Of a DNA stretch of 64,000 nucleotides, positions 37,590 to 47,490 are shown one piece after another. The stretch is from Reichenbachiella sp. 5M10 (GTDB taxonomy: Bacteria; Bacteroidota; Bacteroidia; Cytophagales; Cyclobacteriaceae). The DNA lies in contig NZ_MDGR01000007.1 of the NCBI RefSeq assembly GCF_002742335.1, positions 2,112,501 through 2,176,500 of the forward strand, in the 5' to 3' direction. A model generated the notes under the pieces. That model was not told where the DNA came from. It was given only the letters and a program-made list of their open reading frames with translations, and did no database searches. Position 1 is the first letter of the stretch; every line of letters begins with the position of its first letter. The position numbers were made by a program, and so were the translations under genes.

Positions 37590-37794
37590 GTGGTATTCTT
37601 CCTTTTTCTCAACCCGTGAAGATAATCTCGAAACCCCTTACCAAACAAGTTTAAAATTACGTTTGAGAAAAATCCTCTCCCTAGCCCCCAGAGAGCAATG
37701 GTAGATTCTCTGCTAGCCCACATCATTTTAGTCCTAGTTCTTTCAGTATTGCGGTTTTTAATGGATATTTAATTTCATTTTTCAAAACACAAGA

Positions 37795-39570
37795 TTGAGA
37801 CCTGCAAACCAGAAATTCGTATCTTCTAAAATCCGAATCATCGGTATACTCAAGCGATTACCTTTTATTCTAAATTTGATAGCTGTTGCCCTTTTGGTTT
37901 TCGATTTTGGCTTTGACCAATCCTCTACCATAGCCAAGGAGCTACTGTGGGTTTATACCGTGTCACTCATCATCACCTTGGCATCTATGTCCCGGCGCTA
38001 CTTTTCAAAGCTCGACTGCCCACCTCAAAAAGTATGGCTCTTCGATGCGATACTGGGAGCATTCATCTCCTTGATTCTACTCAACTTCCTCTTTGGTCAC
38101 CGCATGCTAGGTTTGGATACTGTAGAGTGGTTTGTGTTGTCAGTGTTGTTTGCGTTGATCCGAGAGTTCTCTGCTCTCAAAATCGACTTTCAGATTCAGT
38201 ATTTCAATCCCGCGCAGCTCTTTATCTTCAGTTTTATAATCATTGTCCTACTTGGCATGTGCATGCTCATGCTCCCCAATGCCACCTACGATGGCATCTC
38301 AGTCATAGACGCCTTGTTCACTTCCACCAGTGCCGTCTGTGTCACAGGATTGATCGTTGTAGATACTGGCAGCTACTTTACACATTTTGGCCAATGGATC
38401 ATTATTGGGCTCATCCAAATCGGTGGGCTAGGTATCATGACCTTCACCAGTTACTTCAGCTATTTCTTTCGAGGGAGCTCCAGCTACGAGACACAACTCC
38501 TACTCCGAGACATGACCAACTCTGAAAAAATCGCAGAAGTATTCGACACACTCAAAAAAATCATACTCATCACTATCATCATCGAATCGATAGGGGCTGT
38601 ATTGATTTATATAAGTTTGGATAGCAAAATCATTCCTGGGTTCTCAGATCAAGTTTTCTTCTCCATTTTTCACTCAATCTCTGCTTTTTGCAACGCTGGG
38701 TTCTCCACACTAGCTGACAGTCTGTATGATGTCAACTATCGGTACAACTACTCCATGCACTTTTACATCGCCATGCTCTTCATCTTAGGCGGAATTGGCT
38801 TCCCTATTATTTTCAACCTCTTCAAATACATCAAACATACCATCCTGCATCGCCTCATGCAGCTAGGAGACAAAGAAAAAATCATCTACAGCCCGTGGAT
38901 GATCAACGTCAATACACGGATTGTGATCGTGACTACTGCCTTGTTGATTTTCATTGGCACCTTGTTTTTCTTTGTCTTTGAATACGACAACACTCTAGCC
39001 AATCACCAAGGCATGGGCAAACTCGTTACCGCTTTTTTTGGAGCTGTCACGCCTCGTACGGCAGGCTTCAATACCGTAGACATGTCAGCCATGCATTTCT
39101 CCACCATTCTCTTCACGTTTATGCTGATGTGGATCGGGGCATCACCAGGCTCTACCGGTGGAGGCATCAAGACCAGTACGATCGCCATCGCTACACTCAA
39201 TTACTTGAGCATTGCCAAAGGCAAAAATCGCATCGAGGTATTTCACCGTGAAGTAGCCGAAATCACTGTCCGAAGGGCTTTTGCGCTGATGTCGCTATCC
39301 TTAGTCGTCATTGTCATATCCATCATATTGATGGCCTGGTTTGACGAGGACCAACATTTATTACCTCTAGGGTTCGAGTGTTTCTCAGCATACAGCACTG
39401 TCGGACTGAGCCTTGGCATCACCGCTAGCCTCTCTACAGCAAGCAAGTTTGTCCTGATCGCCACGATGTTTGTCGGTCGCGTCAGCATGCTCACAATTTT
39501 GATTGCCTTGTTGAGAAAAATGAAGCATCTCAACTATCGCTACCCAACCGAAGAAATTTTAATCAATTAA
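37795..39570 (+). CDS. KtrB/TrkH-family potassium transporter subunit
   Basis: The 591-residue membrane protein has the four pore-loop repeats of the family: TSTSAVCVTGLIVVDTG, HSISAFCNAGFSTL, AVTPRTAGFNTVD and ECFSAYSTVGLSLG. Each carries the filter glycine. It forms the K+ translocation pore and pairs with the RCK subunit encoded 13 nt downstream. Two extra N-terminal helices precede the core. The frame opens at TTG (37795) with no ATG nearby upstream of the first helix, so the start is a non-ATG codon or is uncertain. K+ uptake is probably coupled to Na+. Confidence 0.93.
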   Translation: MRPANQKFVSSKIRIIGILKRLPFILNLIAVALLVFDFGFDQSSTIAKELLWVYTVSLIITLASMSRRYFSKLDCPPQKVWLFDAILGAFISLILLNFLFGHRMLGLDTVEWFVLSVLFALIREFSALKIDFQIQYFNPAQLFIFSFIIIVLLGMCMLMLPNATYDGISVIDALFTSTSAVCVTGLIVVDTGSYFTHFGQWIIIGLIQIGGLGIMTFTSYFSYFFRGSSSYETQLLLRDMTNSEKIAEVFDTLKKIILITIIIESIGAVLIYISLDSKIIPGFSDQVFFSIFHSISAFCNAGFSTLADSLYDVNYRYNYSMHFYIAMLFILGGIGFPIIFNLFKYIKHTILHRLMQLGDKEKIIYSPWMINVNTRIVIVTTALLIFIGTLFFFVFEYDNTLANHQGMGKLVTAFFGAVTPRTAGFNTVDMSAMHFSTILFTFMLMWIGASPGSTGGGIKTSTIAIATLNYLSIAKGKNRIEVFHREVAEITVRRAFALMSLSLVVIVISIILMAWFDEDQHLLPLGFECFSAYSTVGLSLGITASLSTASKFVLIATMFVGRVSMLTILIALLRKMKHLNYRYPTEEILIN

Positions 39571-39583
39571 TCCACAAAACAAA

Positions 39584-40273
39584 ATGAAGTACGTAATCAT
39601 AGGACTCGGAGTGTTTGGCTCATCACTGGCCGAAAAACTGACCCAATCTGGCAATGAGGTGATCGGAGTGGACAATGTCATGAACAAAGTAGATGCATTG
39701 CGTGAGACCATCACTCACACCATATGTCTTGATAGCACCGACCCGCAAGCCGTGACCAACCTCCCCCTGGCAGACACGGATGTAGTCATCGTATGTATCG
39801 GCGAAAACGAAGGAGCCAACATCATGACTACTGCATTGATGAAGAAGCTAAAAGTCAAACGACTGATTAGCCGAGCTGTATCGATGTTGCATGAAACCGT
39901 ACTAGAAGCCATGGGAGTTGACGAAATCGTACACCCCGAAGAAGAAACTGCCAATCGTTGGTCACGCAAACTCAACATCACTGGAGTCGTGGATTCGTTT
40001 CAGCTATCAGGCGACTACAACATCATCGAGGCAAATGTCCCTACCAAATATATCGGCAAAAGTTTGCAAGAACTGGGGCTGCAAGAAAAATACGATGTAG
40101 TAGTCATGACTACTATGACAGTCAAGCAAGAAGATACCGAACTGGGCACCCCACGAAAGACTGGCAAAATCTCTAAAGTCGCCAATGCAAACACAGTACT
40201 ACACAAGCACGATATACTGGTACTCTATGGCTATATCAATGACATCCGCAAACTCCTCGACAATGGTGAGTAG
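39584..40273 (+). CDS. KtrA/TrkA-family potassium uptake regulatory subunit (RCK)
   Basis: The 229-residue cytosolic protein has an RCK_N Rossmann domain with the nucleotide motif GLGVFGSS (residues 7-14) and an acidic partner at the end of strand 2 (GVDNVM), then an RCK_C domain at about 145-225 (GKSLQELGLQEKYDVVVMTT). It gates the KtrB pore in response to ATP/ADP or NAD(H). It lies 13 nt after the KtrB gene. Confidence 0.93.
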   Translation: MKYVIIGLGVFGSSLAEKLTQSGNEVIGVDNVMNKVDALRETITHTICLDSTDPQAVTNLPLADTDVVIVCIGENEGANIMTTALMKKLKVKRLISRAVSMLHETVLEAMGVDEIVHPEEETANRWSRKLNITGVVDSFQLSGDYNIIEANVPTKYIGKSLQELGLQEKYDVVVMTTMTVKQEDTELGTPRKTGKISKVANANTVLHKHDILVLYGYINDIRKLLDNGE

Positions 40274-40422
40274 CCCTCCCACTGTACATCTCCCAAAACA
40301 CCCATAAAAGCATCAGTGTACAACTCCTCTGATACAAAAGTCACTCCCATTTCATGAGATTTAGACACTTTCCTAAATGCAGATATCTTCTTTCGAATTA
40401 ATTTTCACTACTTTTACCCCTC

Positions 40423-40812
40423 ATGAGATTCATCATTGGCATATCACTCACTACGATTTTCATCATTCAGGGCCTTGTTCCCAACATGGACATCTGCTGT
40501 GAATTGGAAAAATTGCCTACACTCATGCAACACTACGAAGAGCATAAAGCCTACGATGGTGATTCCTTCATAGAATTTCTAGTAGAAGACTATTTGAGTG
40601 ACGAGGAAGAAGGACATCATGACGATTCTCAAGACAGTGAATTACCCTTTCATGGGCAACATCAATGTCCACACGCTCCTTTGTTTTGTACCGTCGAGCA
40701 GTACTTTGCACTGACACAAGTAGATGCTTTAGAAATCTCCCAATATAGCATGTACTCCTTTTCGATGGTATCTGCTTATGCCGAGGCTCCCTTCCAACCT
40801 CCCAAAGTCTAA
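40423..40812 (+). CDS. Small exported Cys/His-rich protein of the metal-efflux locus
   Basis: The 129-residue product has a signal-like N-terminus (FIIGISLTTIFIIQGLVP), a CC pair (MDICCELEK, Cys25-26) and a metal-ligand-rich stretch (DEEEGHHDDSQDS, then HGQHQCPHAPLFC). Small proteins of this type are often encoded just before CusA/CzcA pumps in Bacteroidota. It may bind a metal ion in the periplasm and deliver it to the pump. No characterised family is recognised. Confidence 0.72.
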   Translation: MRFIIGISLTTIFIIQGLVPNMDICCELEKLPTLMQHYEEHKAYDGDSFIEFLVEDYLSDEEEGHHDDSQDSELPFHGQHQCPHAPLFCTVEQYFALTQVDALEISQYSMYSFSMVSAYAEAPFQPPKV

Positions 40813-41148
40813 TATACAGGACAGGCACTCTGATTGCAGATAGATCCATGAGACGGATCAATCACAATCATTTGCACAACACTATTTCCTCAAACATGAC
40901 TCATGGCTTTCTTGATCAGATTCAAAAAGCACACCACCCTCCATTTCCTTTCGTAAGGATCAGCGAATGGTGCGGTATCTGAGATCACAATAGATCTTCC
41001 ATGAGATACATCGAAAGAAAAACACCGTGCCCTGTCGCACTTCAATGAGCGGATTCATGCCGTGTCCTCCATTTCAAATTCAGATCGGTGGCTATCACCA
41101 TAAAATGAAGAATAAGCTCATGAGCTACTCTATTCAATTACTTCTATC
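40813..41148. other. 336-nt gap upstream of the RND pump gene
   Basis: I see no gene. A short 5-bp inverted repeat (gatcc...ggatc near 40844-40860) is the only structure. The gap suggests the pump has its own promoter, but I could not pick out its elements. Confidence 0.4.
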
Positions 41149-44100
41149 ATGAATAAACAAATCAATATGCTTGATAAAATCATTCGATTTTCCATCAACA
41201 ATAAACTGATCGTGGGGCTCTTGACTCTCGGTCTGATCCTATGGGGTAGCTACTCACTGATTCAGCTACCCATAGATGCTGTTCCCGACATTACCAACAA
41301 CCAAGTACAGGTCATCACAGCGTCACCATCTTTGGCCGCTGAGGAAGTAGAACGGCTCATTACCTTCCCTATTGAAATCACAATGGCAACCATTCCAGAC
41401 CTAGAAGAAATCCGTTCCTTCTCCCGTTTTGGACTCTCTGTAGTGACCATTGTCTTCAAGGAAGATATAGACATCTACTGGGCACGGCAGCAGGTCAACG
41501 AGCGCATGTCTACCGTCCAGGCACAAATCCCCCCTGGTGTGGGACAGCCTAGGCTAGGCCCCATCACTACTGGACTCGGCGAAATCTATCAATATGTCAT
41601 CGGTACCGAAAAGGGATACGAAGACAAATACGATGCAAGAGAACTCCGCAGCATCCAAGATTGGATTGTACGCCGACAATTGATTGGTACCCCTGGTGTA
41701 GCAGATGTCAGCAGCTTCGGAGGCTACCTCAAACAATACGAGATCGCCCTAGATCCCAATCAGCTCAACGCCATGCAAGTCTCGATCTCTGAGATATTCG
41801 CAGCACTCGAGTCCAACAACGAGAACACCGGTGGAGCCTACATTGAGAAAGACAAGCGAGCACTCTTTATTCGTAGTATTGGGCTCGTCAGTAGCATCGA
41901 CGACATTAACTCCATCGTCATCCGCAACAACAGCGAAGGAATACCAATTTTGATAAAAGATGTCGGTACGGTCCAACTTGGCAATGCCGTACGCTATGGT
42001 GCAACCACACGAAACGGTGAAGGCGAAGTAGTCAGTGCGATCGTCATGATGCTCAAAGGTGAAAACTCTGCAGAAGTTATCAAAAATATCAAAGCGCGCA
42101 TCAACCAAATCCGAAAAACACTACCGGAAGGCATCACTATCGAGCCATTCCTGGATCGTAGCAAACTCGTAGACAATGCCATCCATACGGTTTCCAAAAA
42201 CCTAACCGAAGGAGCACTGATTGTCATTTTCGTCCTACTCCTCTTACTAGGCAATCTCCGTGCAGGCCTCATCGTCGCATCAGTTATTCCTTTAGCGCTA
42301 CTATTCGCTTTTGGTATGATGAATTTCTTTGGTGTATCTGGCAACCTGATGAGTCTCGGAGCGATTGATTTCGGGCTGATTGTAGACGGTGCAGTGATCA
42401 TCGTCGAAGCGACCATGCACCATCTAGGTCTGCTTAGATTGAGTCGTCGCTTGACGCAAAAGGAAATGGACGAAGAAGTCTATCAATCCGCCAGTAAAAT
42501 CCGCAACTCAGCTGCCTTTGGCGAGATCATCATCTTGATCGTCTATTTACCCATACTAGCTCTCGTTGGTACCGAAGGCAAGATGTTTGGTCCTATGGCG
42601 CAGACTGTGAGCTTTGCCATTCTTGGGGCCTTTATCCTCTCGCTCACCTACATACCAATGGCATCTGCACTTTTTTTGAGCAAGGACACACAGACCAAGC
42701 CCAACATCTCTGACAAGATCATGACCTATGTGCATCGTATCTATGACCCTACCATACGTTGGGCGATGCATCAGCGTGGGGCCATACTCGGTTGTACAAC
42801 TGGACTGTTTCTTATTTCTCTATGGGTATTCAATCGTATGGGGGGTGAGTTTATACCCACACTCGAAGAAGGTGATTTTGCTGTAGAGACACGTGTCATC
42901 ACAGGCAGTTCACTCGAAAACACCATCCAAGGAACTACCCAAGCCGAACAAATACTACTGGAGAGATTTCCAGAGGTAGAGCAGGTTGTATCCAAAATTG
43001 GAGCAGGAGAAATCCCTACAGATCCTATGCCTATCGAAGCAGCAGACCTCATGATCATACTCAAAGACAAAGACGAATGGGTCAGTGCAAACAACAGAGA
43101 GGATCTCGCCAACTTAATGTCCGAGGCATTGGAAGATATACCTGGGGTCAATTTTGGTTTTCAGCAGCCGATTCAGATGCGCTTCAATGAACTCATGACT
43201 GGCGTACGTCAAGATGTAGCCATCAAAATATACGGAGAAGACTTGGACCAGCTTTCTGACTATGCCTTACAAATTGGGCAAATCGCCAACACGGTGGAAG
43301 GTGCTGTGGATTTGTACCTAGAAGAGATCACTGGTGTCCCTCAGATTGTCATTGATTACAAGCGCAACCAACTGGCCAAATACGGCTTGACGATTCAAGA
43401 GGTCAACCGAAACATCCAGACTGCTTTCGCAGGTGTATCTGCGGGGTTGGTCTATGAAGGAGAAAAGCGCTTTGACCTAGTTGTACGCTTGAATAAGACC
43501 AATAGAAGCAATATTGAAGACATTCGAAACCTCTATCTGACACGACCCGATGGGCATCAGGTCCCGTTGTATCAAGTCGCAGATGTAGTCATCAAAGACG
43601 GCCCCTATCAGATCCAACGAGACAATACTCGACGCAGAATCATCGTAGCTTTCAATGTCCGAAACAGAGACATTGAAAGCATCGTCACTGAAATCCGTCA
43701 GAAGATCGAAAAGCAAGTGGCCTTTGCCCCAGGCTACTCCGTCACGTATGGAGGACAATTCGAAAACCTAGTTCAAGCACGCCAACGCCTCATGATAGCC
43801 GTCCCTTTGGCCTTGTTACTCATCTTTGTCTTGCTCTACTTCACCTTTCAGTCCATCAAGCAAGGCCTTTTGATTTTCACCGCCATCCCATTATCCGCGA
43901 TCGGAGGCATCTTTGCCCTCCATCTGCGTGGCATGCCCTTTAGCATCTCTGCTGGCGTGGGCTTCATTGCCCTCTTTGGAGTAGCCGTACTCAATGGAAT
44001 TGTACTGATAGCAGAATTCAACAGGTTGAAAAAAGATGGAGTCACTGACCTCTACGAGCGAATCTACCAAGGCACTAAAGTTCGTCTAAGACCAGTGCTT

Positions 44101-44292
44101 ATGACAGCCGCAGTGGCTTCTTTGGGCTTTTTGCCCATGGCGCTCTCTCACTCTTCAGGGGCTGAAGTACAAAAACCACTTGCTACCGTAGTAATTGGAG
44201 GTTTGTTCACTGCGACATTGCTCACATTGATCATACTCCCCATCTTATACTACTACTTTGACCGACCCTCATCCAAAAAAGATTCATTGTAA
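41149..44292 (+). CDS. CusA/CzcA-family heavy-metal efflux RND permease
   Basis: The 1047-residue protein has the RND architecture of 12 TM helices and two large periplasmic loops. The TM4 motif is LGAIDFGLIVDGAVIIVE (about residues 403-420); the DFGxxxDGAxxxxE pattern is that of divalent-metal (Zn/Co/Cd, CzcA/HME1) pumps rather than of Cu/Ag CusA. It exports metal ions from the periplasm or cytosol using the proton gradient. A start at the second ATG (41167, MLDKIIRF) is equally possible. It forms an operon with the outer-membrane factor (1-nt gap) and the adaptor. Confidence 0.94.
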   Translation: MNKQINMLDKIIRFSINNKLIVGLLTLGLILWGSYSLIQLPIDAVPDITNNQVQVITASPSLAAEEVERLITFPIEITMATIPDLEEIRSFSRFGLSVVTIVFKEDIDIYWARQQVNERMSTVQAQIPPGVGQPRLGPITTGLGEIYQYVIGTEKGYEDKYDARELRSIQDWIVRRQLIGTPGVADVSSFGGYLKQYEIALDPNQLNAMQVSISEIFAALESNNENTGGAYIEKDKRALFIRSIGLVSSIDDINSIVIRNNSEGIPILIKDVGTVQLGNAVRYGATTRNGEGEVVSAIVMMLKGENSAEVIKNIKARINQIRKTLPEGITIEPFLDRSKLVDNAIHTVSKNLTEGALIVIFVLLLLLGNLRAGLIVASVIPLALLFAFGMMNFFGVSGNLMSLGAIDFGLIVDGAVIIVEATMHHLGLLRLSRRLTQKEMDEEVYQSASKIRNSAAFGEIIILIVYLPILALVGTEGKMFGPMAQTVSFAILGAFILSLTYIPMASALFLSKDTQTKPNISDKIMTYVHRIYDPTIRWAMHQRGAILGCTTGLFLISLWVFNRMGGEFIPTLEEGDFAVETRVITGSSLENTIQGTTQAEQILLERFPEVEQVVSKIGAGEIPTDPMPIEAADLMIILKDKDEWVSANNREDLANLMSEALEDIPGVNFGFQQPIQMRFNELMTGVRQDVAIKIYGEDLDQLSDYALQIGQIANTVEGAVDLYLEEITGVPQIVIDYKRNQLAKYGLTIQEVNRNIQTAFAGVSAGLVYEGEKRFDLVVRLNKTNRSNIEDIRNLYLTRPDGHQVPLYQVADVVIKDGPYQIQRDNTRRRIIVAFNVRNRDIESIVTEIRQKIEKQVAFAPGYSVTYGGQFENLVQARQRLMIAVPLALLLIFVLLYFTFQSIKQGLLIFTAIPLSAIGGIFALHLRGMPFSISAGVGFIALFGVAVLNGIVLIAEFNRLKKDGVTDLYERIYQGTKVRLRPVLMTAAVASLGFLPMALSHSSGAEVQKPLATVVIGGLFTATLLTLIILPILYYYFDRPSSKKDSL

Positions 44293-44293
44293 A

Positions 44294-45592
44294 ATGACAA
44301 ATAAAGAAAACATGAAAAGGAAAAGAAAAGATCTCTTCAAAGTATTGTGGCTTCTCCCATTGGTGTGGTTGGAAATGGGCTTCTTGGCTCAGGCACAATC
44401 CCTCTCTAGAGAAATCCGCACATTGGATGAAGTGATTGAAATTGCCCTAGCCAACAACCCAACACTCAAAGCAGCCAGTCTTGAGGTTGAGCAGCAGCGT
44501 GCCCTCAGAGGGAGCAGTTGGAACCTACCCAAAACAGAAGTGTCTTGGGTGCATGGACAATACAACAGTGTACGCAACGATGACAATCAGTTCAACATTA
44601 GTCAGCGGTTGGAATTCCCAACGGTCTACTCCCATCAAAAGCAATTGGCAAAGGCCCGCATTGAAGGCAGTGAGCAACAGCGGATCGCGACACAAAACGA
44701 ACTGATACGTGAAGTAAAATCGACGTGGTATGCACTCTGGCTTGCTCAGAGCAAACACCTTCTTCTCCTCACACAAGACAGTATCTACCGCCGCTACCGA
44801 AGTGCCGCGGCACTTCGGTATCAGACCGGAGAGAGCAACATGCTCGAAAAAGCTACCGCTGAATCGCAAGTCGCTCAGATCGAATTATCAATCGCACAAA
44901 ACGAAGCAGACATCTCCATCCTCCAAACGGAACTCATGACACTGCTACATGTAGACGAACCTGTCCAGATGAAACCAGGCCCCATGGTCAAACGAAAAGG
45001 TATACTTGAAACAGACTCTTTAGACATCAGTCAAAATCCTACTCTAGAGTGGTTTAGACAGATGATGCATATCGCCGACAAAGAAAAATCAATCGAAAAA
45101 GCGCAATTGATGCCAGACATCACATTGGGCTACTTTAATCAGTCCTTGAATGGCACAGGCCTGGATACTGAGGGTACGCCAACTCGATACACCTCCAGTG
45201 ATCGCTTCGATGGATTTCAAGTCGGCTTGGCAATTCCACTCTTTGGGTCCAAAGCTCACATTTCGCAAATTCAAGCGGCAGAATACCGCAGACAAACGAC
45301 CGAGGCCCAATTGGAAGCTACAACTATTCAGTTGCAAGGAAAACTGAAAGCACTGGTAGAACAATACTCTAAACACCAATCGAGTCTCAAATACTACAAC
45401 GAAAATGCACTCCCACAATCGGACCTTATTTTGGCTCAAGCCCAAAAAGGATTCGATAGCGGCAGTATCAACTACAACGAATATACACTGGGGCTAACCA
45501 TGGCTCTCAATATCAAATTCAACTACCTCGAAACACTCAACATGTATAATCAGACATTGATTCAAATTGAGTACATCACAGGCATACAATAA
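44294..45592 (+). CDS. TolC-like outer-membrane efflux protein (CusC/CzcC type)
   Basis: The open frame begins at 44258 inside the pump gene, but the ATG at 44294, 1 nt after the pump stop, is the likely start (432 residues). A further ATG at 44312 gives the cleanest signal peptide (KRKRKDLFKVLWLLPLVWLE). The protein shows the two-fold TolC pattern of long helices: TLDEVIEIALANNPTLKAAS at the start, then SQVAQIELSIAQNEADISIL, and a second repeat with GFQVGLAIPLFG. It forms the outer-membrane channel for the RND pump. Confidence 0.9.
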   Translation: MTNKENMKRKRKDLFKVLWLLPLVWLEMGFLAQAQSLSREIRTLDEVIEIALANNPTLKAASLEVEQQRALRGSSWNLPKTEVSWVHGQYNSVRNDDNQFNISQRLEFPTVYSHQKQLAKARIEGSEQQRIATQNELIREVKSTWYALWLAQSKHLLLLTQDSIYRRYRSAAALRYQTGESNMLEKATAESQVAQIELSIAQNEADISILQTELMTLLHVDEPVQMKPGPMVKRKGILETDSLDISQNPTLEWFRQMMHIADKEKSIEKAQLMPDITLGYFNQSLNGTGLDTEGTPTRYTSSDRFDGFQVGLAIPLFGSKAHISQIQAAEYRRQTTEAQLEATTIQLQGKLKALVEQYSKHQSSLKYYNENALPQSDLILAQAQKGFDSGSINYNEYTLGLTMALNIKFNYLETLNMYNQTLIQIEYITGIQ

Positions 45593-45603
45593 AACGACAC
45601 ACC

Positions 45604-46812
45604 ATGAAATATATACATCATATCCAAACTCTGATTCTCTCTTTGACTTTAGTTCTATCAGGGTCGAGTTGTGAGAATCCCTCTGCCAACCATGAAGACC
45701 ATGAACATCATGACGAGGAAGGCATCGTCGAACTCAACGATGCGCAGTATCAACGAGCACACATCAGTCTAGCCAAGATCGAATCACGCAATATTGGGAT
45801 GGAACTAAAAGTCAATGGTGTCATCGATGTCCCTCCACAAAGCAACATCTCCATCAACATGCCCTACGGAGGATTCGTCAAGTATACAGAGATGCTACCA
45901 GGAACACCGGTGAAAAAAGGGCAATTTCTCGTCTCGATTGAGAACCCTGAGTTCATCCAGTTCCAGCAAGAGTACCTAGAGAGCCTGGCCAACCGCGAAT
46001 ATCTACATGCAGAATACAAGCGTCAAGAGCAGTTGCACGAAGAAAAAGTCGCCTCTGCCAAAAACTACCAACAAGCCAAGAGCACATACCTCGCCAATGA
46101 AGCTCGGCTCAAATCCATGGAAGCGCGTCTGCGTGTGATTGGTATCAGTCCCAAAAAGGTACAACATGGAAACATAACCTCTACTGTCAATCTCTACGCA
46201 CCTGTCAATGGATCTGTGCGTGAGGTCTACACCAATGTCGGCAAATACATCAATCCACAAGATGTAATCATGGACTTGACCAATTCTGATGATCTACACG
46301 TCGAACTGACCGTCTACGAAAATGACATCCCCAAGATCAAGAAAGGTCAGCGTATTCGTTTTGCTCTCAGCAATGAACCCGACATTTGGCGAGAAGCCGA
46401 GGTCTTCTTGGTTGGAACGAGTGTACGCGAAAACCGATCTGTGACCGTACACGGTCATCTCCAGCATCACGATACAGACTCTGTGGATCAATCAGGTCTC
46501 GTGCCAGGCATGTACATCACTGCGCGCATAGAAACCGCTATATCTACCGTTCCTTCAATTGCTGAGGACGCCATCGTTCGCTTTGGAGGCAAGTACTTTG
46601 TATTTGCTGCGCTCGGAACAAAGGTAGAGGACGATCAGACCATGCACCAGTACCAAATGATAGAAATCGAACAAGGAAGCAACGAAGACAATTACACGGA
46701 GATACGACCGGTAGACTCTCAGCTCAATCTTCAAGAAATGGAGATTGTCACGCAAGGAGCATTCACTCTTTTGGCCAAGGCCAAAAACACAGAATCCGGA
46801 CATCATCATTGA
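45604..46812 (+). CDS. RND periplasmic adaptor lipoprotein (CusB/CzcB type)
   Basis: The 402-residue lipoprotein (GSSC lipobox) has a His-rich segment after the lipid anchor (NHEDHEHHDEEG, residues 29-40) and a His-rich tail (SGHHH). The membrane-fusion core has lipoyl/hairpin halves at about 80-215 (GTPVKKGQFLVSIENPEF and LYAPVNGSVREVYTNVGKYI) and a beta-barrel (VELTVYENDIPKIKKGQRI). It links pump and channel, and the His clusters may bind metal. It is 11 nt after the channel gene and is followed by a strong bidirectional hairpin. Confidence 0.92.
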   Translation: MKYIHHIQTLILSLTLVLSGSSCENPSANHEDHEHHDEEGIVELNDAQYQRAHISLAKIESRNIGMELKVNGVIDVPPQSNISINMPYGGFVKYTEMLPGTPVKKGQFLVSIENPEFIQFQQEYLESLANREYLHAEYKRQEQLHEEKVASAKNYQQAKSTYLANEARLKSMEARLRVIGISPKKVQHGNITSTVNLYAPVNGSVREVYTNVGKYINPQDVIMDLTNSDDLHVELTVYENDIPKIKKGQRIRFALSNEPDIWREAEVFLVGTSVRENRSVTVHGHLQHHDTDSVDQSGLVPGMYITARIETAISTVPSIAEDAIVRFGGKYFVFAALGTKVEDDQTMHQYQMIEIEQGSNEDNYTEIRPVDSQLNLQEMEIVTQGAFTLLAKAKNTESGHHH

Positions 46813-46817
46813 GCCTA

Positions 46818-46858
46818 CCTCTACCCGACAAGCATCCCTCCACCTTGTCGGGTAGAGG
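46818..46858. terminator. Bidirectional terminator between efflux operon and rhomboid gene
   Basis: A perfect 15-bp stem (cctctacccgacaag with its complement) closes an 11-nt loop between convergent genes (stops at 46812 and 46861). No long T-run follows on either strand, but the position and stem are those of a shared terminator. Confidence 0.7.
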
Positions 46859-46860
46859 CC

Positions 46861-47421
46861 TCAATCTACCTTCCTCTTGTTGCGGTATACAAAAGCCAGC
46901 ACCGTACCGACACCAGCACCGAATGCATGAGACTCCCAAGATACCCTAGGGTCATTGGAGTGTAAACCATAAAAGAGTCCGCCATATAGCAATACAACAA
47001 GGATAGAAATGGTCAGTGACTTTGTATCCTTACGAAACAAACCAAACAGCATCAAAAAGAAAGCCAAGCTATAGATCACTCCGCTCGCACCGATGTGGTA
47101 AAAATCACGGCCAAAGATCCACACCAAGAGACTTGGCAGAAAATAGGAAACGCAAAAAACAGGACGAGCAATGCGTGAATAAAAATAGAAAAGAATAACT
47201 CCTAACAATAGAAACGGCAGGGTATTAGAAAGTAAATGATTGATATCTCCGTGGATCAAAGGTGCCAACAGCACTCCAATCAACCCAACCCAATGCCTCG
47301 GGTAGACGCCAAAGTATACCCCCAAATCAATCTCCAAATAAAACTGACACGAAAACATCAACCACATGACAAAAGTCAAACGAAGAGGAATGGTAGCACT
47401 TTTTCGATATTGAGAGATCAT
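46861..47421 (-). CDS. Rhomboid-family intramembrane serine protease
   Basis: The 186-residue protein has about six TM helices. The L1/H2 region is LIHGDINHLLSNTLPFLLLG, the catalytic serine Ser113 is in GASG (HIGASGVIYS) and the catalytic histidine His165 is in SWESHAFGAGVG. It cleaves substrates inside the membrane. The compact six-helix form lacks cytosolic domains. Confidence 0.9.
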   Translation of the reverse strand: MISQYRKSATIPLRLTFVMWLMFSCQFYLEIDLGVYFGVYPRHWVGLIGVLLAPLIHGDINHLLSNTLPFLLLGVILFYFYSRIARPVFCVSYFLPSLLVWIFGRDFYHIGASGVIYSLAFFLMLFGLFRKDTKSLTISILVVLLYGGLFYGLHSNDPRVSWESHAFGAGVGTVLAFVYRNKRKVD

Positions 47422-47434
47422 ATGGCAGTAAACA

Positions 47435-47468
47435 AAAGAGCGCTAACCTTGTCCGGTTAGCGCTCTTT
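47435..47468 (-). terminator. Rho-independent terminator of the TerB-like gene
   Basis: A perfect 14-bp stem (aaagagcgctaacc with its complement) closes a 6-nt loop. On the minus strand it ends CTCTTTTGTTT, a T-rich tail. It lies 22 nt after the stop at 47491. Confidence 0.8.
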
Positions 47469-47490
47469 AAAATTTCGTATTGAATTATAC

